Positions 49,566 through 59,916 of a stretch of DNA of 64,000 bases are shown here, piece by piece (the stretch's first letter is position 1; each line of letters opens with the position of its first letter). Both the position numbers and the translations under genes were made by a program. The notes beneath the pieces were generated by a model. That model was not told the origin of the DNA and made no database searches. It saw nothing but the letters and a program-made list of their open reading frames with translations. Source of the stretch: Puccinia triticina (lineage: Eukaryota > Basidiomycota > Pucciniomycetes > Pucciniales > Pucciniaceae); the NCBI RefSeq assembly GCF_026914185.1, contig NC_070564.1, positions 7,006,001 through 7,070,000 on the forward strand, written 5' to 3'.

Positions 49566-51420
49566 TTATTTCCGATGAGGAAAGTTGATGACAGTACGTG
49601 TTCGATGGAGTTTAGGTCCGGGACTATAATCGATGTCATCTTCCTGAGAGTCATCTAGAGGGGTCTTGATAGTCTTCGGGATTTTTTTGGTGAGAGGGGC
49701 GAGTGTGTCGGGGAGCTGGTTGGATGTGAGGTCGGTAGCCTTGGCATCGACGGCCTGGACGGCTGGCGCCTGAGTCTCGATGGTCGTGACGGAGGGTGCT
49801 GGGACAAGAGCCTTGACGTTAAGCTTCTCAAGGAGTTTCTTCATGAGGGCAGCCTCGTCATCTTCCTTGTCTTGAGCTTGGGACTTTGGGCTGACGGTGT
49901 CTTCCTTGTCTTCATGATGGGCCTTTGAGCTATCCTCATCTTCCGCGTCTTCATGATTGCCCTTCAAGCTTTCATCCTTTGAGCTGTCATCATCGTTCTT
50001 GTCTTCATGATGACTTTTTGAGCCTTTGTGCTTCTTGGGCGCTTTGACACTCCGAAGCACGGCCTCGGGGAAAACCGCGCCACCGCTGGATTGGATAGCC
50101 TGGGCATCCGCAAACAGCTGGGAGAAATTCGCAAAACTTGGCTCGTTCGGGAGCGTCTGGCCGTCGAGAGAGTGCGACGGTTGGATGGGAAATGCCCCGC
50201 CGGCTGCCATGATATCCGATGCGCTGAGTAAACTGGGTTTCTCCGCAAAGTGTCAGATTTAAATCATAACTGTGATCTCAACGAAAGACTACTCACTCAG
50301 GGTTGAAATGGTTTGTTGGAAGAGACTCAGGCGGGCTCAATCCTCCAAGCACGGCCATTGAAGGATCGGCTAGCTCGGAGCGAGCACTGAGTATGGAGCC
50401 CAAGATAGGAAGGGAGCCCACGATAGGAAGTCCAGTTGAGGGGGCGGCGACAGGAAGTGCAGACAAAGTGGTGCCTGCAGGCATGCTTTTAGACAGCTCA
50501 CTGACAAGGGGAAGGCTGGAAAGCGGGAGACCGGATAGCGGAAGACTGGATAGCGGAAGGCTGGATAGTGGAAGGATGGATAGCGGAAGGCTAGATAGCG
50601 GAAGGGCCGACAAGGCCGGTAGGGCTTCCGTCGGAAGAGCACGTGTACCGAGTATTCCTGTAAGCTGCTTGGTTACTCCGGGTTCCACAGGCAGGACTTT
50701 CTTCAGTGCTGAAAAATTGTTTACCACGCCGGGCAGGTTCGATAAGGTGTCGGATACTGGCTTGTTAACATCTCCAGTTACCACCTGAATGATACCCGGG
50801 ATTGATGGCTCATCTGTTCCATCAAAGTGAGTGTGAAGAGTGAATATCAATATTTCCACTCAAACTAAGATAGAGGGATCAAATGAGAGCATACCAGCAG
50901 ACCGCTTCATTTTGAGGGATAAATCCAGGAGGCTGGTTCGTAGACCATGCTCGTCGGATGACAGAAGAGGATGGAGAGGTCTATGTGCCCCCAAGCTGGC
51001 GTTGAGAATGTTACTATCACCGATGTGAATGGAATTTTGAAGCTTTGAGCGGTCTGCCTGGGCGTGGGCGCGTTGATTCACGCGTCCATTGGAGTTCAAA
51101 CTCAGGGAGACTGCCCGCGCACGAGGGTCAAGTGATAACAAAGATGGGTGGGCACGTTTTCCGAAACCTTTGGGAACTAGGCGGGTTGGAAGTTCTTCGG
51201 TAAGGACAGCTTCGCTGACGAGCGGCGAATCAAAACTGCAATCAAAACTGTAAGTAAGTAATATCTGTCAGTTTTTTTTGTATCCTGCTTGAAGTCATAT
51301 AGCGAAATAGAGATAGGCTCACCTCAGGTCACTGGCATCTGGTACCGGAGTGGCCATGCCCACTTGAGTTTGCGCAGCCACAGAAAGAGACACAACGACG
51401 AAAGATTGAGAAACCTTCAT
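49566..51420 (-). CDS. Predicted secreted repeat protein of unknown function
   Basis: Four minus-strand exons, complement(49566..50232, 50297..50813, 50895..51235, 51323..51420), join in phase to 540 aa. The N-terminus (MKVSQSFVVVSLSVAAQTQV) looks like a signal peptide. A GKRAHP site (about residue 57) could be a Kex2-type cleavage point. The central region has about eight PLSSL pentapeptides encoded by a 15-bp tandem repeat. The C-terminal third is acidic and Lys-rich with HEDKEDD-type repeats and ends TVINFPHRK. No known domain is recognised. A secreted, repeat-bearing, intron-containing gene in transposon-rich DNA fits the profile of fungal cell-surface proteins or effectors; that is inference. 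Confidence 0.75.
50515..50610 (-). repeat. 15-bp coding tandem repeat (PLSSL units)
   Basis: Plus-strand units vary around GGATAGCGGAAGRCT and repeat about six times. The period is a multiple of three and encodes the pentapeptide repeat of the secreted protein. Confidence 0.85.
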
Positions 51421-52957
51421 GATGAGAAGTGGATAGATCGATTTGAGAGATGTATCCCGGGGAATTTTATGACTAGGTTGGATAGTGGTGTTGACAAGAG
51501 TGCGATAAGGAATAAGCTCAGGTTATTAGTTTGAAGGGAATAGTTTTTCGCTCAAGCGTACCAGTAGAGGGAGTACTTTGGGTGGGGGTTGAACGATGGA
51601 GAGCACTGCTCTCTTGTTTGTTCTTTGAGATAGCAAGGGGACCTGGAGAAGGGTGGGTGGATGATGAAAAGGGATGGAAATGGGGTTGAAGAGACTCTTA
51701 TTTATACCCCATTTGTCCGAGTAAGAAGTGTGAAGCCAAGCGGCCAGGGCTCCATGAGAGAGCGATTTCTCTTCAGACAAACCGGATTCTGTCCTAAACT
51801 GTTCAGATGGCTGATGAGGTGAATTGTTCCTCGTATCGTCTATTTGACTGACAGGTCACATTTCACTCGCACTAACCTGCCTTCTCTTACAGGCACACTC
51901 ATTGATAAACACCCACTGCCAGCCTCCTTCGACTTCGACAGGGCAGAATACCAATGTTCGCTCAAAATAGAATCTTTTGGGGCTGTGAATTCTAGACTCA
52001 AGTCATGCCCGGCTGGTGGGCTTGCTATGCCAAAAGGATTGTGGCGAGGTTCACGAATAGGCACATAAAGTAAAACAACTTCCACCCAGATGGAGAAAGA
52101 GGGAAAGAAAAATTCCCTCTCGAGCGAAGCTAAATACAGCCAGAGCAGCGAACGCTGGATTGCTCGAGTCGCAACCAGACAATTTGAACCAATCTTCGCT
52201 AACATGAGACAAGTATGTCATAGTAGACCCTGTCTGCGACAGATGCAGCCGAGGGCCCGGCAATGCTCTATGGCCTGGGCATCTTGGGGCCAGTTCCTGG
52301 GGTTGAAAGTTGAAACTGAACCCAGCGGGGGATTATCCCTGGTGGAAAATTTGTTTAATTCTTCCAACTTCACGCCGGCCGGCCCGAAGCCCTACCGTTC
52401 CAGGGGAAGAGTAGTCCGGTCGTCTAGCCCCTCGTGATTAAGGTGAGGCCGAGCTGACGACAACTTGTTTCAATGACCATCAGGGCACTCTCTTGGAGTC
52501 TTACGAATGTCGGCTGACTCCAAGGGAACCAATTTTAGATTCGTCGACCGCTGGAACAAGTGTCGGACCGAACTCTGAGTTCACTCGGTCTGCTACTTGA
52601 AAAGGAAAGCTCTTTCCCGGCAGCTATGTATAGAACAAGTCAATTTTGTCACCTGCTCTGTCGGCTCCAGAAGGCCTTCAAGCGGTCTGGCTCAACTTCA
52701 TTAAAAAAGTATTCGGACTTTTGACCAAGGTCTACGTTTTTATTCCGCCATCTCCAACTTAAAACAAGCGTTGTCAGGACTTGTCAATTTTTATAACTTC
52801 GAGGCTCCAACGTGTTTATCTTCGTTCTCAACCAGGTATGAATTAACTGTTACTTCCTTTTTATTGGTTGATCAGCTGACCTTTTGGAAGCAGCTCAGCA
52901 AATATCTGCGTATAAGGAACCGGCAGTTTTACATCCAGTCCACCGAACACAACCATC
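51421..52957. other. No gene seen
   Basis: The gap holds the upstream region of the minus-strand secreted-protein gene and that of the small secreted protein. Frames at 51840-52205 (minus) and 52090-52437 (plus) overlap and lack recognisable domains or splice structure. Confidence 0.45.
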
Positions 52958-53278
52958 ATGCGATTTCACTTCTTCCGCCCAATAACAATTTTTGTCGTTT
53001 TGAACTCCATGCTCGCTGGATACTGCATTAGCGTGGGGTCTGAGGTGGTTGTCTTTGCCAATTGTGGGAAAAGTAGAATCGTAGCAGATAAAGTGGTGGC
53101 ATGTACTGTTGGGAGTGTAACTTGCTCTGGTCGAGGAATTGGTCAACCTGGCGTCATCAAATGTAGCGATTCAGCAGGAGTGGCCAGTGTCAAAAGCTAC
53201 ACTGACTGTCCGACCAAATCCGTCCCGTCATGCGAATCCGCAGTCATAAAGGAAGGCCGACTGAGCAAAGTATTATGA
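52958..53278 (+). CDS. Small cysteine-rich predicted secreted protein
   Basis: A single exon of 106 codons. MRFHFFRPITIFVVLNSMLAGYC has the charge and hydrophobic core of a signal peptide. The mature part of about 83 aa has six cysteines (ANCG, VACT, VTCS, IKCS, TDCP, PSCE), an even number that suits disulfide bonds. No family is recognised. Small secreted Cys-rich proteins in transposon-rich regions are typical effector candidates in plant-pathogenic fungi. That role is inferred only from size, signal and context; an extracellular structural role is equally possible. Confidence 0.65.
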   Translation: MRFHFFRPITIFVVLNSMLAGYCISVGSEVVVFANCGKSRIVADKVVACTVGSVTCSGRGIGQPGVIKCSDSAGVASVKSYTDCPTKSVPSCESAVIKEGRLSKVL

Positions 53279-53984
53279 TGGACAAATGGAATATCACTCG
53301 GCCCGTTGAACATTCAGACTCTTTTTCTGCTCTGTTTCTTCTATTCCAACCTCTCAAATAGCAACCTTTTTCGTTGTTTCTGAAACTGCACGTATCTCAT
53401 GATAGCGTAGCATGATTTTTTCCAAATAGATAAATTTGTTCCTTAAGTTTACCTCTTCAACATGTCGAGATGAGATCAGCTGTTTCAAAGTTTCCATCCA
53501 AGCAAAAACAATTGGTCCTATCTCAGCCTGATCAATCGGTAACTTCGGTTGGTTTCACTTGCAATGTCAATGGATGAGGGTGCACAACCCCAAAGTCCTT
53601 CCTTCGGGTGAAGACCCTCAAGAAAAGCCAAATTCTTCTGAAGAACTGTTTTTCTAATAGTTGTTCTGTTTCGGGGAGTGGTGGGCTGAGTTCTATCTGC
53701 GTCTACGCTGGAGTTTTCTGGAGTTGAAAGGAAGAACTTTTCATGTTTTTGTTTACGGTGGGGCTCCAGGCGGCGAGATATCTCCCCTTCCGGCGTCAGG
53801 CTGTACTGCGAAGAGGGGGCGGGCGGCCGACCGTCCGGGCGGAGCGACCTCTCCCAGGAGGGCTGTATGGAGGCTTTGCGCCTCGTGCCTCCGAACGCAA
53901 CCTCCGAGGGAGACTTGTGTTTGTGTTAAGTTTGGTATAAAGCCTGGGTTCCTAATTATGCTGATCTCTTTCTCCCTTGAATTT
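53279..53984. other. No gene; GC-rich hairpin repeat at 53760-53940
   Basis: 53760-53940 is GC-rich with repeated CCTCCGAGG/GGAGGC words and, on the minus strand, ACTTAACACAA as in the 15033-15308 repeat. It abuts the Copia-3 LTR. The part before it shows nothing. Confidence 0.45.
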
Positions 53985-54081
53985 TGTTGTAACCCCGGAC
54001 TGGGTTGCTGTTAGGGCTCTCCTAGACCCCCTTCAATCTACATGTATATAAACTTGTCTCTCAGTTTCTCTACATGTAATT

Positions 54082-55267
54082 CACTTCAAGGATAATTAAA
54101 TTTCCCAAAAAAAATACTCAAAGTTTGAGGTTGGGAAAATCATTGAAAAAAAATCACTCTGTACTGAAAAAAAAAGCAAACTGAGCGTGCTCAGCCAGAA
54201 AAATAAAAATGTGTCGGACTGAGTAAAAAACAATGGGGCACATTTTTGGGGTGATTTGTTGGACGGGCCTGCACAAGGCCCGCATGGGCCCCTAAAACGC
54301 CCGTTGGGCCCATTGAAAAAGTAGTATTTGTTTGGAATTCCCATGCTCTGCTAAAATGTGACAAACTGAACAAAAAACATGGGGGTACATTTTTTGGATG
54401 GGCCTGAATGAGGCCCACATGGTCCCCACAAAGCCCACTGGGCCCATTGAAAGAGTAGCCTTGGTTAAGAAAGCATATGCTCAGCTAAGAAATAAAATGT
54501 GTCAGACTGAGTAAAAACCCTAGGGGCACATTGTTGGGGAGGCTTTTTGGACGGGCCTGATGCCAGGCCCGTATGGGCCAACAGGGTTCCAAGGAAAAGG
54601 AAAGGGCCTGGACATACATTCTGTGAGTGCACAAATGTCATACAGATGTCAGAAGCCCTTCAATATCTTCTGTTGATTAGTGGTCAATTGGTGCTGTTCT
54701 GAAACATCATATGGGCATTCTTAACCAAGACTAATTCTGGGTTGGCCAAACCAGCTTTGGGTGGGCCCTGACGGGCCTGATGCAGGTCTGTCAATAAGCC
54801 CTCCCCAAAAGTGTGGCCCCACGTTTTTTTACTCAGGTTGACACATTTTTGTTTCTTAGCTGAGCATAGGCATTCTTGACCAAGGCTACTCTTTCAATGG
54901 GCCCAGTGGGCTTTGTGGGGACCATGTGGGCCTCATTCAGGCCCATCCAAAAAATCTCCCCAAAAATGTACCCCCATGTTTTTTATTCAGTTTGACCCAT
55001 TTCACATTTTAGCAGAGCATGGGAATTCCAAACAAATACTACTTTTTCAATGGGCCCAACGGGCCTGTTAGGGGCCCATGCAAGCCTTGTGCAGGCCCGT
55101 CCAACAAATCACCCCAAAAATGTGCCCCATTGTTTTTTACTCAGTCTGACACATTTTTATTTTTTTGGCTGAGCACGCTCAGTTTGCATTTTTTTTCAGT
55201 ACAGAGTGATTTTTTTTCAATGAAACTTTGAGTATTTTTTTTGGGAAATTTAATTATCCTTGAAGTG
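54082..55267. mobile_element. Foldback element with about 480-bp inverted arms inside the Copia-3 LTR
   Basis: Left arm from CACTTCAAGGATAATTAAA and right arm ending in its inverse (TTTAATTATCCTTGAAGTG) are highly similar over about 480 bp, with a short unique centre near 54600-54760. The arms contain alternating GGGCCC-type words and runs of A or T. It splits the Copia-3 5' LTR (97 bp before, 39 bp after, together close to the 144-bp LTR of Copia-2). No clean target duplication was found. Non-coding. Confidence 0.85.
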
Positions 55268-55315
55268 TAATGTGATTGTGCGCATCCTCTTGCCCGTTTC
55301 TCATCAGGTTATGAG

Positions 55316-56371
55316 TAGAGATCGCCAAGTGGACCCGGGTACTCGCGGTGTTTTTTGTGATATTCAGACACCCGTACCCCTACACGGCACCCGCGGGCGG
55401 GTACTGGCGGTACTTTTTGCGGGTACTGCGGGTACTTGTGCTTTTTTTTATCCAACACCCTCACTCTATGACAGCTACAGACTGTTCATCGGGAGTGATG
55501 GTTCCTCCCAATGACCGGGCTCTGTCCCAGTCATCGGGAGGGTTGTTTCCTCTCGATGACCGGGATAGAACCCGCTCATCGGGAGTGATGGCTCCTCTCA
55601 ATGACCGGGATAGAACCCGCTCATCGAGAGGCTTGTTTCCTCTCAATGACCGGGATAGAATCCGCTCATCGAGAGGCTTGTTTCCTCTTGATGACCGGGG
55701 TCTGTCCCAGTCATTGAGAGGAAACAACCCTCTCGATGAGCGGGTTCTATCCCGTTCATCGAGAGGGTTGTTTCCTCACGATGACCGGGTTCTGTCCTGG
55801 TCATCGAGAGGGTTGTTTCCTCTCAATGACCAGGATCTGTCCCGGTCATTGAGAGGGCTGATTCCCCTTGATGACCGAGATCTGTCCGGGTCACCTAGAG
55901 GGTTCCATTCCCCTCAATGACCGGGGTCTGTCCCGGTCATTGAGAGGGTTGATTCCTCCCAATGACCAGGATCTTTCCCGGTCATCGAGAGAAAACAACC
56001 CTCCCAATGACCAGGACAGATCCTGGTCATCGGGAGGGCTGATTCTTCTTGATGCGGTCATTGAGAGGGCTGTGCTATTCCTCTTGATGACCGGGGTCTG
56101 TCCCGGTCATTGAGAGGGCTGATTCCCCTTGATGACCAGCATCTGTCCCGGTCATCTTGAGGAATCAACCCCCTCGGTGACCGTAACAGCGGGTACCCGG
56201 GTACCTGGAAGACCCGCCTGCCGCGGGTATCCGGGTACCTGGTGCTTTTCTGCCCAAAATCCCGCACCCGGACCCGTACACGGCACCCGCGCGCGGGTAC
56301 CCGACGCCATGTGGTGGGTAACCGACCACGGGTGCCGGGTACCCGCACGCGGGTCCACTTGGCGATCTCTA
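55316..56371. mobile_element. hAT-like non-autonomous element with 8-bp TSD and internal 45-bp repeats
   Basis: The 22-bp inverted ends start TAGAGATCGCCAAGTGGACC. They are flanked by GTTATGAG at 55308-55315 and 56372-56379, an 8-bp duplication as made by hAT transposases, and TAGAG fits the YARNG end rule of that superfamily. Subterminal GGGTACC-rich stretches flank a core (about 55500-56180) of about 14 imperfect 45-bp units built on TCAATGACCGGGATCTG in both orientations. It sits exactly in the Copia-3 primer-binding site. Confidence 0.88.
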
Positions 56372-56899
56372 GTTATGAGCGCCTAAAGTTTCTCGCTACA
56401 AAAATCCTTGAAAATCATCATTGACAAAGGTAGCCCAGCGTAGGGCCTAATCAACCTGAAAATCTCCCTCATCAGCACAGGTAGCCCAGAGTAGGGTATA
56501 ATCAACCTGGAATTTTTTTTCTCTCTATCTCTCTTTCATCTGAAATCCCTCCCAATCTGCCACCAAACATCTCTGTCATCACACACTGGAACCATATCTT
56601 GAGCTCTCTAAACCTAGATTGTTTGCATCCTATACTGCTGATTAAGCTACTGTGGAGTAGCTAACCATCAGTATATCCTCACCTGGGCCGCTGGGTGTTT
56701 GGGGCTGAACAGGCGTAAGGGTCATTCGTGTGGTCATCAACTCAGCATTGGAACTCTATCTCTCTTTAGAAAATCATCACTATTGTTTTTTTTTTCTTGT
56801 TTTGCTTTGTTTTTATTCTTCTCCGAATAACCCAGACCCATATCCCCAACCTTTTGTCTATCTCACCGCCCCATCTTTGAAAATCCGCACTTTTGAATC

Positions 56900-58010
56900 C
56901 TACCGACAAAACTCAGAGGTGTCACAATTGGGTAGAACGACTGAAAAGCTCCCGGTGTGCCGTAGGTATGTTGATTGGGGTGGGGTGGTGCTGTTGCTGG
57001 CTGTTAAAAGGGGGCATTTGCGCAGGAGGTGTTTGGAGGATCGACACTGCCAGCAAAGTCCGGCTTGCATCGCCATAAAATCATGGGCGTCTGGTGTGTT
57101 GTCCAGATGGCTGAGTTGGTGGCCAGTTGGATGAGCGAGGAATTGTGGATCGGCCGGCGGGAAAGCTGGGAGGGACTCTGCTTGCATTGCCAAAGGGGTG
57201 TTTTGTTGTGATGTCGATCGGTTGCTGATGTGAAAGTCCTGTTGTTTTCAAATGATGTCTACCAGGGTGATCATACCGTCATATGACATTGGAGGCCGTT
57301 TAGGTGTGGCTGTCTGGTAGTCATATTTGAGTCTTCTATTGAACTATTCCTGGATAGCTGGTACCGAGCTCAGTCCGTCTTGAAGAAACATGCCGGCCCA
57401 CGTGTCCCTGGTGAAAGGGACACCCATATCTTTGAAGTTGTTGAAAATATCGGAAATTTTGGCCGCAATCTCCGGGGTTGAAGAAGACTCTGAAAACAAG
57501 AACAATTTTAGACAACAAAAAAGACTCATCATGGATGCACGGCTGAGTGTGTGGAAAAGGGCACGCAGATTTTGATACATCTGGTGCAAGTTGGAGATAT
57601 GCTGTAGGCCTTGTTGCAGGCTCCGGTCAAGTGAGTTGAGCATTATGGATTATCCAATACGCTCATGAAGGAGGTTGGTGGCGGGGTGATGGAAGAAATA
57701 ATGGAATCCAGTACCGTTCAATCGGTCTTCATTGCGGACTTGTCCATTGACTGCGCCAATGATGGAAGCTGTGATACGGTCAATTTCCGCCTGTGTTTGC
57801 CTAGCTTTGCGTTCATCTTTGGGCATCATGGGGAGTGGATGGGTGTGCAGAGTCATCAGGGGGAATTCCAGGGGTGGGGGTATCAGTGGGGGGCAGCTGA
57901 TCACGGGTTCTGCGACTACAGGCTGGTGCGCCTGGTAGGCTTGCAATGTCTCGTTGGTTGGTGTTGCCCGGAGTAGTGACGTTGGTGGCGGCAGGGGACA
58001 ACATGGTTTG
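56900..58010 (-). pseudogene. Copia-3 gag, inverted and degraded
   Basis: Reading on the minus strand from about 58010: a Pro/Thr-rich start like that of Copia-2 Gag; QAEIDRITASIIGAVNGQVRN; then LNSLDRSLQQGLQHISNLHQ and ISDIFNNFKDMGVPFTRDTWAG, matching Copia-2 ISDIFDEMTAMQMPFTRNHWAG; then a CCHC knuckle CWQCRSSKHLLRKC (about 57030-57070). Several frame breaks and a deletion occur. Its orientation is opposite to the Copia-3 leader and pol. Confidence 0.8.
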
Positions 58011-58292
58011 GAGGGGAAAAAAAAGAGAGAGAAAAAGATTTACGGTTTTGGCAATAGGTGAGGGGTGTCTACCCGCAAACCCATGGCCCCTTTTTGCAAG
58101 GACCAAATTGCCCACCAACCCACCCCGGTTTCAATCAGCAGCCGCCAAGCTGTTTTCCCTCTGCGACTCAGACACGTGCCGCCGACTCCTACCGGCCCCA
58201 GTTGTGAGCTCACCGAACCTATCGCAAGAGTGTCACAGACAGGGATCCGGCCACCTACTTAGATCCCATCGCCCCGCACCCACCTAGCTCAG

Positions 58293-58433
58293 CAGGGAAG
58301 GACTGACCTTCCCCTGAGCTAGGTAAGCATTCCACCTCTCCTTCTCTCCCATTGCTCCTTCTCCTCTTCTTCTTCTCTTCTCTTCTTCTCTCAATTGTAT
58401 GTACAGGGAGGGACTGACCTTCCCCTGAGCTAG
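58293..58433 (+). repeat. Intron-like repeat-spacer-repeat module
   Basis: A 30-bp segment occurs at 58293-58322 and 58404-58433 with one mismatch. It contains GGACTGACCTTCCC and ends GAGCTAG. After the first copy comes GTAAGC and a CT-rich spacer; after the second comes CTCC. GT-to-AG removal of 58323-58433 (111 bp) would leave one copy. The repeat can fold as GGAAGG/CCTTCC. Confidence 0.65.
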
Positions 58434-58649
58434 CTCCTTTTGAAATACAAGCTGCACAGTTGTTCCATAATCCCTCCAAGGATCCTCCCTTGCCCTTCAT
58501 CCCCAACCCTCTGCGTCCCTCTTCGCTCAGTGAAGCTCCCCTTGTTGGGAGCTTACACCAGTACCCCCTCCAACGAGTCAATAATCCCAGCACCCAGGCC
58601 AGTCAACGCCCACGGCCTTGGACAAATGAAGCCACAGCCACCAAACAAC

Positions 58650-59823
58650 AGAGGAAACCGTTGCCCGCATGGTGGAGCTTGGGGATGTTGCGGAAGACTT
58701 GGCCAATGTTAATTTTGAACACGTTCTGGCTGAGGAGTCGACAACAGTTCCAATTGTGGACTAAGGTGCGTCCCACCATCTATGTGGTGATTTCAAACTG
58801 TTTTGTAATTTTCGCCATTACTCTTCTCCTATTCCTCTCAAAGTGGCGACTCCCGGGAATGACGCTTTCATCACCGGCAAAGGAGATCTCATGTTTAATG
58901 GTGTCAAGAACCAGCGAGTGACCATTCACGGAGTCTTATACTGTGAGATAGCGCAATCAACCCTCATATCCCTTGCAGCGCTCCGCAAGGCTGACACACT
59001 TTTTGCGTATGATATAAAACAGGACTGCTTCAATATATACTTGAAGTCAGAGGCCCTAATTATCCGTTGTCCTTTTGTGCCATCCCAAAACAGGTGGACT
59101 TTTCCCTCCCCTTTGTTCCCTCAACCTGTTCCACATATGTCTCCTGCTTTTTGTTCCCATGCTTGCAATAAGATCTTGCCATCAACCAAGCCAAATTTCT
59201 GCCCGGTGTTGACTGATGTCCGTGTCCAAATGAGACAACATCCTTTCGTGACCCCACTGAACATTGAGAACAAGGACAAAAACACCGTCCCTGCTAACAG
59301 TCTTGACAAAGATGAGACCATACTTCTATATTTTCATAGATTATTCGGCCATGCCAGCATGCGTTGAGTTCGGCAAATCATTCAGGAGAAACCCTGTGCG
59401 GGCCTACTGTTATCCCTACCAAAAGGTGAAGTTAAGTGTGGTGTCTGTGCCAGGGCCAAGAGTCTGAACAAGAATAGACTCTCTTCCTCTGATTTTGAAA
59501 TCAGTAAGCTTGGAGTAATCACCACTGACATTGTTGGACCTTTTGAAGTTGACACGTTCAATCAAGGACGTTTTTTACTGACCATCCAAGATTTAGCAAC
59601 TGGCTTTAGCAAAGCAAAAGTCCTGGTTCAAAAGGACCAAACCAGCAAACACCTCATCGGGACAATCACGAGGTGGGAGCGGCAGACCAGAGACCAAGTG
59701 AAGATCGTCTGCGCGGACAACAGCTGTGAATTTTTGATCACAGAACTGGCCAATTTTCTCCAAGGTAAAGGGATAAAAGCCAAAAGAGCCCCTCCCTATC
59801 AACACTACCAAAACAGAGTGTGA
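58650..59823 (+). pseudogene. Copia-3 protease and integrase fragment
   Basis: One frame reads MVELGDVAEDLANVNFEH, then a TAA exactly at the Ser of the protease DSGA motif, GASHHLCGDF, the GVLYCEIAQSTLISLAALR region, and LLYFHRLFGHASMR. A TGA in place of a likely Arg codon follows at about 59365. Integrase continues with EVKCGVCARAKSLNKNR, DIVGPFEVDTFNQG and DNSCEF (degenerate DNGGEF) until TGA at 59821-59823. It is clearly the sister of Copia-2 pol, with three nonsense changes and truncation after the integrase core. Confidence 0.85.
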
Positions 59824-59916
59824 AGCCTCCGCGTACCGCAAGGTTTCACAAGAACAGTCACAGGCACATTTCCCACTTGACTATATTCTCCGGTCCTCGC
59901 ACCTCTCCTAGCCGGC

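Larger units (their letters stand above)
53985..59820 (+). mobile_element. Rearranged Ty1/copia element (Copia-3), related to Copia-2
   Basis: The 5' LTR begins at 53985 (TGTTGTAACCC, TATATAAAC), is interrupted at 54082-55267 by a foldback element, and ends TCATCA at 55306. The primer-binding site GGTTATGAG follows and is interrupted by the 55316-56371 element, then repeated at 56371-56380. A leader similar to that of Copia-2 runs to about 56840. Gag then lies inverted (about 58010 down to 56900) and pol resumes in plus orientation from about 58650 to a stop at 59821. Homology ends there, so reverse transcriptase, RNase H and the 3' LTR are missing. Confidence 0.85.

Noticed and set aside
50515..50610. 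Regular short repeats that could suggest a CRISPR array
   Set aside because: The 15-bp units are contiguous with no spacers, lie inside a spliced eukaryotic coding exon and encode a pentapeptide repeat.
51840..52437. Overlapping frames on both strands between the two secreted-protein genes
   Set aside because: Mutually antisense, no signal peptide, no domain, no convincing splice sites.
54082..55267. CACTA-type transposon because the ends start CACT
   Set aside because: The arms are about 480 bp long, the fifth base is T and not A, no 3-bp duplication is visible, and there is no transposase.
55500..56180. About 14 repeats of 45 bp as a CRISPR-like or coding array
   Set aside because: Units are contiguous, occur in both orientations and lie between transposon ends. 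The open frames on both strands follow from the stop-free unit.
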